This document shows, piece by piece, positions 24,805 to 33,080 of a DNA stretch of 35,410 nucleotides. The stretch lies in NCBI GenBank assembly GCA_015231345.1, contig JADGBV010000004.1, forward strand, positions 1-35,410, written 5' to 3'. How positions within the stretch are numbered: position 1 is the stretch's first letter; each line of letters begins with the position of its first letter. Source of the stretch: Planctomycetota bacterium. Lineage in GTDB: Bacteria; Planctomycetota; JADGBV01. A program made the translations under genes and the position numbers. The notes beneath the pieces are model-generated. The model was not told the origin of the DNA and did no database searches. It saw nothing but the letters and a program-made list of their open reading frames with translations.

Positions 24805-25569
24805 TTACCGGGGGCTTTTGCCACAATAATTCCATTCATCTTTCTTATACTTTCTTTCCGCAAGATCGAGTGTCTCCTGATGCGGCAAGTCATTTTGATT
24901 CATGTAGGCTACTTGCCCAGGAACAATTTCTTGGAGTGCTGTCAAAAAAGTTTCTTTTTCCGTTTCATAGCCTTCACGTTTTAGGTCCGTAATAAAAACT
25001 TCATGTTGTCTCAGTTTTCTGTACTCCGGCCTTTTTTCAGGCTCTTTCAGAACCTTGCTTACGACTGCTAAGTCAAAGTCCATGAGCAAAGTCATATGAT
25101 GCAGAAGGCCATGGCGTTTCCTGGCCTGAGCGGTGCCAGAGATTTTTTTGCCATTTATGGTGAGGTCACAGGTTCCAGATATGTTAACTTCAGCTCCATA
25201 AGCTTTTTTGAGACTTTGAGTGACCCATGGTAGTATGATTTGATAAGAGTTTTCAATAACATCCAAGCCTGAAATGAAATGATAAGGCAAGAAAAAAGAA
25301 AGATTCAGGTTGCCTGGGCCTTGCACCACTGTGCCGCCACCGCTAATTCTACGGTAAACTGGAATATTTAGGTCTTGAGCCTTCTCTGTATAAACTTGAT
25401 TCTCAATTTTTTCGCCTCGTCCCAAGACAATACAGTACTCATCACTCTGCCAGACTCTTATTATAGGATTTAGTTGTGGGTTTTTAACAAAAGGCTGTAT
25501 TAGCACTTCTTCCAATGCTAAATTCTGAGCTTGGTTTGGGCAAGAATAATCAATATATTGGCACTGCAT
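24805..25569 (-). CDS. Lipoate/octanoate-protein ligase family protein (LplA/LipM-like)
   Basis: About 254 residues of the biotin/lipoate A/B ligase catalytic domain. Lipoyl/AMP-binding blocks are YRRISGGGTVVQGPGNLNLS and the catalytic-lysine block NGKKISGTAQARKRHGLLHH. The family attaches lipoate, or transfers octanoate, to lipoyl domains of dehydrogenase complexes and GcvH. It lacks the small C-terminal domain of E. coli LplA. The usual LplA GRND is GTCD here, placing a Cys near where octanoyltransferases (LipM/LipL) keep their nucleophile. This leaves ligase versus transferase open. I start at the ATG at 25569; a TTG lies immediately before it. An AT-rich inverted repeat (25599-25617) covers the end of the preceding pdxB gene. 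Confidence 0.85.
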   Translation of the reverse strand: MQCQYIDYSCPNQAQNLALEEVLIQPFVKNPQLNPIIRVWQSDEYCIVLGRGEKIENQVYTEKAQDLNIPVYRRISGGGTVVQGPGNLNLSFFLPYHFISGLDVIENSYQIILPWVTQSLKKAYGAEVNISGTCDLTINGKKISGTAQARKRHGLLHHMTLLMDFDLAVVSKVLKEPEKRPEYRKLRQHEVFITDLKREGYETEKETFLTALQEIVPGQVAYMNQNDLPHQETLDLAERKYKKDEWNYCGKSPR

Positions 25570-25608
25570 CAATGGCTCACTATTGGTGATAAATTCATGA
25601 AATCTATT

Positions 25609-26742
25609 TCAGATTTCTATGCCCAGGTTCTGGCATATGGAAAAATCTTCTTTGCTGAGCTTAATATTATTGACTTTGCAAAAAGAAAATTCATGCCTCA
25701 TTTGGTAATTTTTCCTTAAGGAATCGAAAGTCTTACCAATTTTGTTCGATGGTGAGTTGAGTAATGATGTTTTACTTAGCTCTGTATCATTTATGGGGTT
25801 ATATAGTGTAAGCACAAGTTCTTGCCAACTCATGGACTGTCCTGCCATATCGAATTGGTGTCGTGAAGGCGGGGACGGCTTTGGGTTAGGAGCTGGAAGA
25901 TTAAGCATTTGGTATGCCTGTTCGCTGATCATATGAGTGCCTCTCCATTTGCTTTCAAATGAATAGCCTGCAATATGAGGTGTGGCAATATAAGATCGCC
26001 TAAGTATATCTAAGGGAACTTCGGGTTCTGGATCCCATACATCCAAGCATTCAATAAGGTGTCCTGGAATATCCTTCAGGACACTAAAATCTAGCACAGC
26101 TCCTCGACCTGCACTTAATAAAACGGTGCCTTTTTTTAGTCGTTTAAGAAAATCGACGCCTAACATTTTATGACTAGGGTAGGGACCTGATTTTGTTAGA
26201 GGGGCATGCACACAAATCATAGAGCAATCGAGTAGCTCTTTTAACTGGCAAGATTTAAAGGCTTCATCACGCTCCTCTTTTGGAGGGTCATAAATAAGAA
26301 GCTCGTATCCCAATATTTCAAGAACTTCCGCCACTTTGCTTCCGACATTTCCATTTGCGATAATGCCAATTTTCCCTTTCGCTTCTAGTTTTCCTGATAG
26401 CTGCAAACATGCTACAGATCCAGCAACATACTCTGCGACTGAGCGAGCATTGCAACCAGGGGCCGCAGACCATTTTACGCCTTTCTTTTCTAAGTATTCG
26501 ATGTCTAGATGATCTGTGCCTATTGTGGCTGTGCCCACAAATGATACAGGGCTACCCTCTAGGAGTTTTGCATCAACACGTGTTACAGAGCGGACTAAAA
26601 GAATATCGACATCTGTAACGTCTTCTGCTTTAATAGACCGTCCTGGCAGCCTTCTGACTTCTCCTAAATGTTGAAAATACTCCTCAACCTGAGGCATATT
26701 TTCATCTGCTAGGATAATGAGTTTCTTATTCTGGAGATTCAT
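25609..26742 (-). CDS. pdxB: Erythronate-4-phosphate dehydrogenase
   Basis: 377 residues, the PdxB length, of the D-2-hydroxyacid dehydrogenase superfamily. The start ADENMP, the substrate block VRSVTRVD and FVGTATIGTDHLD are PdxB-specific. NAD-binding GIIANGNVGSKVAEVL, the catalytic-type Arg in LLSAGRGAVLD, the Glu-region ECLDVWDPEPEVP and the His in ATPHIAGYS follow in order. It oxidises 4-phosphoerythronate in the DXP-dependent pyridoxal phosphate pathway. That is consistent with the nearby PLP enzyme LysA, though the grouping is probably housekeeping. The C-terminal dimerisation part is weakly conserved. Its start overlaps the murQ end by 17 bases. Confidence 0.93.
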   Translation of the reverse strand: MNLQNKKLIILADENMPQVEEYFQHLGEVRRLPGRSIKAEDVTDVDILLVRSVTRVDAKLLEGSPVSFVGTATIGTDHLDIEYLEKKGVKWSAAPGCNARSVAEYVAGSVACLQLSGKLEAKGKIGIIANGNVGSKVAEVLEILGYELLIYDPPKEERDEAFKSCQLKELLDCSMICVHAPLTKSGPYPSHKMLGVDFLKRLKKGTVLLSAGRGAVLDFSVLKDIPGHLIECLDVWDPEPEVPLDILRRSYIATPHIAGYSFESKWRGTHMISEQAYQMLNLPAPNPKPSPPSRHQFDMAGQSMSWQELVLTLYNPINDTELSKTSLLNSPSNKIGKTFDSLRKNYQMRHEFSFCKVNNIKLSKEDFSICQNLGIEI

Positions 26743-27649
26743 GACTTTCGATTAATTGACTAATATCTTGACCCGCACACAATATTTTACTTTCAGCCTC
26801 TTCCTTAGTGACTTTTAAATGGTGCATAACAAGTGCTGTTTTGACTTTACCATCGGCTTGATCGAGTAATTGAAAAGAAGACTCTCGATCTAAGTGGGTA
26901 ATCTGCATGATAATGCGTGAGGCCCGGTCTTTTAACTTATCGTTCGTGGCCTTTACATCAATCATGAGGTTGCCATAGACTCTTCCGGACCGAATCATTA
27001 AAGTGGTTGAAATGGTATTGAGTGCCATTTTGGTTGCCGATCCTGCCTTCATTCTTGTAGACCCTGTTAAGACTTCGGGGCCTGTATTGAGGTATATCAT
27101 TTCATCAATATAGGGGCCCTTTATTCCTCCTGAGCAGGTGATTAATGCTGTGAGGGGAGGGTGCTCTAAAGTCTTAGCCCATTTTAATCCTCCATGAACA
27201 TAAGGTGTTGTGCCACCAGCAGCAATGCCTATAAGTGTGTCGTCAGCATTGAGGTTAAGAGTTTTTAATTCATCAATTGCGCCACTATCGACATCTTCTT
27301 TTGCCTCACTTGATTTCCTTAAAGAGCCATCTCCTCCTGCAATAATTCCAATGACTTTTGATGGAGACACATGAAAAGTTGGTGGAGCTTCAGAGGCATC
27401 TAATACACCAAGACGACCAGATGTGCCTGCTCCAAAATAAATCAGTCGGCCTTCTTTTTTAAAGCCTTTTTCTGCTTTATCACATAAGCTTATGAGTTGA
27501 GCTTGAGCCTCTTCTAATGCCCTGATGACAAAATGGTCTTGCCTTTGAATTTCTTGAATAACCTGAGCCGCATCTAGCTGATGTAAATTATTACACTCAG
27601 GGTTAGATTTTTCTGTTGAAATATGAGATCTGTCTGGAGGTAAATTCAT
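26726..27649 (-). CDS. murQ: N-acetylmuramic acid 6-phosphate etherase
   Basis: 307 residues, standard MurQ length. SIS-domain sugar-phosphate blocks are IYFGAGTSGRLGVLDASE (with the catalytic Glu after the SGRLG turn) and GPEVLTGSTRMKAGSATKM. It cleaves the lactyl ether of MurNAc-6-phosphate to give GlcNAc-6-phosphate and D-lactate in the cytoplasm. It lies six bases after anmK, whose product makes its substrate, so the pair forms a complete anhydro-MurNAc recycling step. Confidence 0.96.
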   Translation of the reverse strand: MNLPPDRSHISTEKSNPECNNLHQLDAAQVIQEIQRQDHFVIRALEEAQAQLISLCDKAEKGFKKEGRLIYFGAGTSGRLGVLDASEAPPTFHVSPSKVIGIIAGGDGSLRKSSEAKEDVDSGAIDELKTLNLNADDTLIGIAAGGTTPYVHGGLKWAKTLEHPPLTALITCSGGIKGPYIDEMIYLNTGPEVLTGSTRMKAGSATKMALNTISTTLMIRSGRVYGNLMIDVKATNDKLKDRASRIIMQITHLDRESSFQLLDQADGKVKTALVMHHLKVTKEEAESKILCAGQDISQLIESHESPE

Positions 27650-27655
27650 GATAAG

Positions 27656-28741
27656 TCATTTTGGCTGCACCCAAACTCCAGCCACAGGAGCTTCTCCGTG
27701 GCAGTGGGTTACTTGCGCTAATGTAATGGGTATTCTGTCTTCACAAAGGGCTCCGAGAATCGCCATGGATATGGATTCCCTATATTGAATGGGGATGTTG
27801 AAATCGTCAGATAGGTAGACTTTTCCAGCAAAAAAGTGTTTGATTTCTGCCACAAGAGCTTGGTTATGAGCGCCACCTCCTGCTAAAATGAGCTCGGCAC
27901 ATTCCTTCAGGGATTCAGATATTAAAAGAGCCATGGCGGCAATAATACTGCGAGCTAAATCTTGACTTGCGATCTTTGGTGTAAGCCCTCGAATGGACGA
28001 GTAGAGTTCATCACCACTGCCGAGGGATCTGGTCGTTTGGTTTTGCTCAGAGAGAATGGTGAAAACTTGCTCAAAGATCTCAGGGTTGACCTTGCCTTCT
28101 AAGGCTTTCTGACCGTCATGGTCGTATTCAAATCCCCACATTTCCCTAGCAAGAGAATCTAAAATATGGTTACATGCACAAAGGTCTTTAGCTGAGATCT
28201 CATTTCTATCCACCTGATCCATAGCAGCAATTTTTGTGATATTACAAAAGCCGCCCAAGTTAACAATGCCTCGTGTCTGTGCAGGCGAACGAAACAGAAT
28301 GGCATCACTAAGAGGAGTCATGGGAGCTCCTTCTCCTCCCATGCTGAGGTCTGCAGCTCTTAAATCGTATACAACAGGGACTTTTAAATTATGAGCAATG
28401 AGGTTTGGATTGAGCATTTGTAAGCTTAAGGGAGGCTTATGATAAAGGGTTTGCCCGTGAATGGCAATGAGATGAGCGTTTTCTGCATGCATTTCTTTCA
28501 GAGCATCGAGGTGCAAGTGGCTAAAATGATGGTTTATTTCGACCAGATCTTTAATGGTAAAGCTTTTACCTAAGGATATGGCCCGCAACTTCTCACTAAG
28601 CTTACCAAGAGGAAAACTTTGATTTCGACTGTCTTTGACTTTTAAATCTAAACCATAACCTTCAAGCTCAACAACAGAGATGTCCAGGCCATCCATACTG
28701 GTGCCTGTCATACAGCCTGCTACAAGACGATTGCTCGACAT
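27656..28741 (-). CDS. anmK: Anhydro-N-acetylmuramic acid kinase
   Basis: 361 residues, near the usual AnmK length. The N-terminal phosphate-binding block is GCMTGTSMDGLDISVVE. The middle sugar/ATP block NLGGFCNIT and the C-terminal adenosine block LILAGGGAHNQAL complete the ASKHA-type fold. It phosphorylates and opens 1,6-anhydro-MurNAc released by lytic transglycosylases to give MurNAc-6-phosphate for MurQ. The ATG is preceded by AAGGG. It follows the membrane/TPR gene by 11 bases. Confidence 0.95.
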   Translation of the reverse strand: MSSNRLVAGCMTGTSMDGLDISVVELEGYGLDLKVKDSRNQSFPLGKLSEKLRAISLGKSFTIKDLVEINHHFSHLHLDALKEMHAENAHLIAIHGQTLYHKPPLSLQMLNPNLIAHNLKVPVVYDLRAADLSMGGEGAPMTPLSDAILFRSPAQTRGIVNLGGFCNITKIAAMDQVDRNEISAKDLCACNHILDSLAREMWGFEYDHDGQKALEGKVNPEIFEQVFTILSEQNQTTRSLGSGDELYSSIRGLTPKIASQDLARSIIAAMALLISESLKECAELILAGGGAHNQALVAEIKHFFAGKVYLSDDFNIPIQYRESISMAILGALCEDRIPITLAQVTHCHGEAPVAGVWVQPK

Positions 28742-28752
28742 TGAACCCTTGT

Positions 28753-31437
28753 CTACGAACCAGTTAGTGCTTTGATAACGTTATCGAGGTGCGCTTTAGC
28801 TGGAGCAAAATTAGGCTGCAATTTTAGAACCTTCTCAAAATTCACTTTAGCTTCCTTGTACTTTTTTAATCTTTCAAAAATAACTCCGCTATTGAAATAG
28901 CCTTCAAAACCATTTGGATTGACTTTGATTGACATACTTGAAGCTTGAAGAGCTTTCTCCATATCTCCTAAGTTGATAAGAGCCATGCATATACCATTAT
29001 AATGAGATGACTGTTTGGGCTTAAGCTTAATGGCTTCTTGAAAGCAGTGAGCTGAGTCTTTGAATTGCTTCAATTGATAAAATGTGTTGCCAAGTTTATG
29101 GAGTATATCGCTATCTTTTTTATTCGTTTGATAAACTTGCAGATAAGAGTTTTTAGCATCAGCATATTTCTTAAATGTAAAAGCTGTATCTCCCATTACT
29201 TTATGATACTCAGCTCCTTTGACTTTATTGAATATTTTTTGGCATAGCACACCAAGCTGACGGTGATTCTCATCTCCAAAGCTTTTAGTGACCTGAGTGA
29301 TGAATTTCATCCTTTCTTTCAGTACTTTGTTGAACTGTTCTGGTAACTGATCAAGAACGGGTTGTGATTGCTCTAACCATGCTTTGGTATCTTTGAAACG
29401 ACCAGCTTTCAGCATAAATGTTGTGGCATTATTATAAAAAAGCCCTAAATATTCACGATCGAGTGCTTCGATATCTGCTATGCTACGTTCGCCTTCGACA
29501 AACTCTGGTACCGTACCGTAACAAGCCTCTAAATTACCTTTAGGTTTTTCCATGATAACATTTCCAGGGTCAAACTTAACTGGGGACCAACCTTGACTTA
29601 AAAAGAGCTGGATACGGTCTTTGTCTACGACCATACTGAGTATCGCTTTGTTGAGCTTATGCTTCTCAATGTACTTTTGAGCGTTATTTCTGGTATAAGC
29701 CTGATAAAAGTCATTGTCATAAATGATGGAGCGTCCATCGATAAAGACTTTTCTTTGTCCATACCATTGCCACAGGAGGTAGCCTCCCATATTATAAGAG
29801 TTATAGATATTTTCATCGGGGTAACGAGTAACAATTTCTTCAGGTAAGCCTTTGAAGAATTTATTAGATTTTCCTAAACCAGGCTCCGTATCTAAAAAGC
29901 CTGAGACTTTATGGAAAAGGCCGTCCTTGTACATTTGATTTTGAGCCAAGGCAAAATATCCAATGCAACCTAGCGTCCATAAGCCTAAACCGATACGTAG
30001 GCCTTGGAAGCTGAGCTTTTGATTATCTTCATGGCCAATTAAGAAGAGGGTTCCTACGACAGGAATAATAAAATAGAAGGGGTAGCAGATGTATTCGGTT
30101 AAATAGATTCCTTTGTAGCCATCACCTAGTCCGCCTATTTTATAGCACAAGCCTTCATGAAAGAGACGCACAAATTCTTGAAATGGTGGACTGGCAAAAT
30201 AGGCCCCCAGTATAATAAGAGAGATTCCTAGAAGTATGGCACCAATGATTTGTTTCTTTTCTTTTGTCAGTTTAGGAAAAGGCTGAGCTAAACTAAATAA
30301 CATAAAAGGAAAGACGACAAGAAAAGGGTAAGATACAGTTCGTAGATAACCCAAAGCGATATAAGTTAGAGCAAGACAGGGGAATTCGAAGCTAAATAAA
30401 AATTTATACTCACCAAAAGTGACACAGGCTATGACTGATTTGATAATGAGGTATGATGTATAAAAAAGCACAAGCAGAAATAATAATCTCACCGAAAGGA
30501 CATAGAGGATTTCGAATGGCCACTGGTATTCAGCCACTAACTTGGCATCTGTTCCACCGAATATTTTCCTAAAAAAGAGTTTTACTTGAGCTTTTAGTTC
30601 TTGTTTACTATTAACCCCTTGAGTCTTCTTGGTATTAGACCCTCCTGCAGAGTCTTGTTCTGGGGAGCTAAAAATGTTGACAACAGAATTATAAGCTAAA
30701 TTATGATAGTTGAGTCCCCAGACACTGTTGACTGGTTGATAGGCTATGCCTAGTGAGATAACCAAGCAGCCTACGAGAAAAAAGTCAGTAGTTTTCTTTC
30801 GACATAGAAGAATTAATTGGTCAATTAAATCACCAAATATAATCAGTAATAAAAATCCATATCCAACATAGACACTCCCGTGAATATGTGTCCAGGCAAT
30901 GAGAATAGGGGGATAAGTCCAAATTAACCAGCGTTTGCCGTTATATTTAATTTGCACCCAGCTCCATGAGATAAAACTCATGAAAAAGAGCACATAAATC
31001 GCATTTTTAATTAAGTGCTTCTGCATGGTGCCAATGACCATCATAATTCCTATGAGAAGGGACCAGATGGTGTAGCGTTTTTTCAGGATATGGAGCATAA
31101 AAAAGATGGACGATAAAATCATAACCCCTCTAAAAACCTGCAATCCGTAAAACCCCCCATAAGTGTATATGAGGTGGAAAATGACATCACCTAGCCATGT
31201 TTTTGAGGTGAAAAGTGTCCCTGTTGTTGGGGAAAAGGTGAATGTTCCTGTTGGCGGGTAGTAGCCGTTTTCGACGATAAAACGACCTGCAGCCATATGC
31301 CACCATAAATCCCAGCTGATGACTCGTCTTATAATATAAAACCAGACTGAAGAAAAGAGCAATGGCCAAAATATCCAAAATGGTATTTTGAGTAAACGCT
31401 CATCGATAAAATTGGTGATTTTCTTTAGCTGATCCAA
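28753..31437 (-). CDS. Polytopic membrane protein with C-terminal TPR repeats (DLWWH type)
   Basis: 894 residues. The N-terminal half has about a dozen hydrophobic spans. After the first comes WDLWWHMAAGRFIVENG, resembling the first-loop acidic motif of GT-C-fold glycosyltransferases and related PVC/cyanobacterial membrane proteins. A soluble middle part (about 535-735) follows, then about four TPR units (roughly 741-890; e.g. SDILHKLGNTFYQLKQFKDS). I infer a membrane enzyme or scaffold handling lipid-linked sugars or envelope parts, but no catalytic residue set is proven. Start codon is TTG with AGGA about ten bases upstream; no other start precedes the first span. It lies 115 bases downstream of rnpB in the same direction and could receive read-through. 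It heads the anmK-murQ-pdxB run. Confidence 0.8.
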   Translation of the reverse strand: MDQLKKITNFIDERLLKIPFWIFWPLLFSSVWFYIIRRVISWDLWWHMAAGRFIVENGYYPPTGTFTFSPTTGTLFTSKTWLGDVIFHLIYTYGGFYGLQVFRGVMILSSIFFMLHILKKRYTIWSLLIGIMMVIGTMQKHLIKNAIYVLFFMSFISWSWVQIKYNGKRWLIWTYPPILIAWTHIHGSVYVGYGFLLLIIFGDLIDQLILLCRKKTTDFFLVGCLVISLGIAYQPVNSVWGLNYHNLAYNSVVNIFSSPEQDSAGGSNTKKTQGVNSKQELKAQVKLFFRKIFGGTDAKLVAEYQWPFEILYVLSVRLLFLLVLFYTSYLIIKSVIACVTFGEYKFLFSFEFPCLALTYIALGYLRTVSYPFLVVFPFMLFSLAQPFPKLTKEKKQIIGAILLGISLIILGAYFASPPFQEFVRLFHEGLCYKIGGLGDGYKGIYLTEYICYPFYFIIPVVGTLFLIGHEDNQKLSFQGLRIGLGLWTLGCIGYFALAQNQMYKDGLFHKVSGFLDTEPGLGKSNKFFKGLPEEIVTRYPDENIYNSYNMGGYLLWQWYGQRKVFIDGRSIIYDNDFYQAYTRNNAQKYIEKHKLNKAILSMVVDKDRIQLFLSQGWSPVKFDPGNVIMEKPKGNLEACYGTVPEFVEGERSIADIEALDREYLGLFYNNATTFMLKAGRFKDTKAWLEQSQPVLDQLPEQFNKVLKERMKFITQVTKSFGDENHRQLGVLCQKIFNKVKGAEYHKVMGDTAFTFKKYADAKNSYLQVYQTNKKDSDILHKLGNTFYQLKQFKDSAHCFQEAIKLKPKQSSHYNGICMALINLGDMEKALQASSMSIKVNPNGFEGYFNSGVIFERLKKYKEAKVNFEKVLKLQPNFAPAKAHLDNVIKALTGS

Positions 31438-31552
31438 AGGGCTATTTCCTACTGATTAAAGGGCACTCTAGTCATTGATTGAAAGGATAAACCGCAAAAA
31501 AAAAAGAATTTTCTACTTTTCTATGCGCCCCTGATTTGATTAAGGAAAAAGT

Positions 31553-31877
31553 GGAGTTGAGCGATAAGCCGGCTTCTGTCTTGGGCAATCATCCATCTAG
31601 GTTTTTCATTGCTGAAAAACTCGAGCGCTCTACCCGCCGCCATATACAGGAATAAGACGACTGCTTGAGTTTGCTCCAGGTGGGGTTTGCCCTGCCATGA
31701 CAGTCACCTGTCATGCGGTGAGCTCTTACCTCACCTTTTCACCCTTACCTCTACGAGGCGGTTTGCTTTCTGTGGCACTTTCCCTGAGGTCACCCTCGGT
31801 GGCTGTTAACCACCACCCTTTCCTGCGGAGGCCGGACTTTCCTCGTGGTAAAACCACGCGATTGCCTACTCAACTCC
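31553..31877 (-). ncRNA. rnpB: RNase P RNA, bacterial class A
   Basis: About 325 bases on the minus strand. Conserved pieces appear in order: P1 strand GGAGTTGAG at the 5' end, GAGGAAAGTCCGG (P4 left strand), GGTGAGGTAAGAGCTCACC, GCAAACCCCACCTGGAGCAA (J11/12 region), AGATGGATGATTGCC, ACAGAAGCCGGCTTA (P4 right strand), and CTCAACTCC closing P1. It is the catalytic RNA that cuts tRNA precursors. The 5' end fits a promoter seven bases upstream. A run of ten T on the minus strand (31496-31505) lies 47 bases past the mature 3' end and may mark termination, but no strong stem precedes it. A 147-codon open frame crossing this region on the plus strand is not a gene. Confidence 0.97.
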
Positions 31878-31883
31878 AAAAGG

Positions 31884-31911
31884 AGTATATGGCCATGGCC
31901 TCTCTTCTCAA
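31884..31911 (-). promoter_or_regulatory. rnpB: Sigma-70-type promoter of rnpB
   Basis: On the minus strand, TTGAGA (31911-31906), a 16-base spacer and TATACT (31889-31884) match the -35/-10 consensus. The predicted start is seven bases after the -10, at the first G of the RNase P RNA (31877). Confidence 0.7.
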
Positions 31912-32021
31912 GTTAGTGGCAAAAAGTAAGGGTTTGAGCTTTTGTCGCCAGAATAAATTTGTGCTTGTTCGCTCTTTGTTCAGATTTATTACCCGATTCA
32001 CCTTTAAAAAAAACAGTCCTC

Positions 32022-33080
32022 ATGACACTAACTATCATGCAGATCTCACCATTCAAAAAGCTGGCTTATTGGTCATTAAGCCAATATTCCAAACTTCCCT
32101 GGCGGCAAAATCGCACCATTTACACCACTTTGGTGTCTGAAATCATGTTGCAGCAGACCACTGTGGGCACCGTCTTGAATCGCTACAATGATTTTTTCGT
32201 AATGTATCCGGATCTTGAATCTTTAGCGCAAACCAGCGAAAGCGAACTTAGGAAAGCATGGCAAGGTTTGGGGTATTACCGCAGGGCAGCTAATTTGTTT
32301 AAAGCGGCAAAGCATATTGTAGAGTTCGGTTTTTCGGAAGATGAGGAGGAATTAAAGGCGATTCCTGGAATAGGGCCCTATACGGCATCTGCCCTTATAG
32401 CCATAGGCCACGATCTACCTGCTTTAGCTGTGGATGGTAATTTAAAACGTGTGATCAGTCGTTTGTTTCGCTTATCAACCCCATATGAAAAAGGCTTGGA
32501 TCAAGAAATTAGAAATATGTCTAAGAAAGAATTCGCAAGGATTTTAAAGGAAATTGGGCCAAGAGTGTTTAATGAGGCCCTTATGGATTTAGGACGGTCG
32601 ATTTGCCGAGTGAGAAAACCTTTATGCCAGGAATGTCCTTTAAGCAAAATATGCCAAGCTTCTCAAGTCGGAGATGCCGTGAGCTTTCCTGTTCGATTAA
32701 AAAAGAAGACCAAATTGCATTCATTAGCCTTATTGCGTTTTATTTGCTTGCACAAGAATCAAATTCTGCTTTATAAGAAGTGCAAAGGAGAGTGGCTGGA
32801 AGATCAATGGGAATTGCCCACAGCAATGATAAAAGGAGACGAATCGTTAACTCAGTACCCTAAACTCACAATTGAAATTCCTTTGCATGAATGTTTGCGG
32901 ACAAATATCACAAAATATAAAATTGATAATTATAGCGAATCAAGAAAGAAAACGGAACTTCTCAATGACTTGCCCTTCTATAAAAAAAGAGAGCTAGCTT
33001 ATTTTAGCCTCCAAGATTTACCACATACATCGACTGCAAGTCTGAAAATATTAAAGAAACTAGGCCATGAGTTTAGCTAA
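32022..33080 (+). CDS. mutY: A/G-specific adenine DNA glycosylase
   Basis: About 352 residues, matching MutY. An upstream ATG (31959) would add a non-conserved 21-residue stretch, so I use 32022; the ATG at 32037 is also possible. Family residues: LPWR near the N-terminus, catalytic Glu in VSEIMLQQTTVGTV, GLGYYRRAANL, helix-hairpin-helix AIPGIGPYTASAL, catalytic Asp in LAVDGNLKRV, and the 4Fe-4S ligands in CRVRKPLCQECPLSKIC (C-x6-C-x2-C-x5-C). A C-terminal NUDIX-like domain that recognises 8-oxoG follows (about 230-350). It removes A mispaired with 8-oxoguanine. It is divergent from rnpB and convergent with the ComEC gene, which it overlaps by 21 bases. Confidence 0.93.
   Translation: MTLTIMQISPFKKLAYWSLSQYSKLPWRQNRTIYTTLVSEIMLQQTTVGTVLNRYNDFFVMYPDLESLAQTSESELRKAWQGLGYYRRAANLFKAAKHIVEFGFSEDEEELKAIPGIGPYTASALIAIGHDLPALAVDGNLKRVISRLFRLSTPYEKGLDQEIRNMSKKEFARILKEIGPRVFNEALMDLGRSICRVRKPLCQECPLSKICQASQVGDAVSFPVRLKKKTKLHSLALLRFICLHKNQILLYKKCKGEWLEDQWELPTAMIKGDESLTQYPKLTIEIPLHECLRTNITKYKIDNYSESRKKTELLNDLPFYKKRELAYFSLQDLPHTSTASLKILKKLGHEFS

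Noticed and set aside
31959-32021. Longer N-terminus for mutY
   Set aside because: The added 21 residues do not resemble MutY. The conserved domain begins around SPFKKLAYWSLSQYSKLPWR, and the ATG at 32022 gives normal length.
31697-32140. 147-codon open frame on the plus strand
   Set aside because: It runs across the RNase P RNA gene and into the start of mutY; the translation is low-complexity and reflects the structured RNA.
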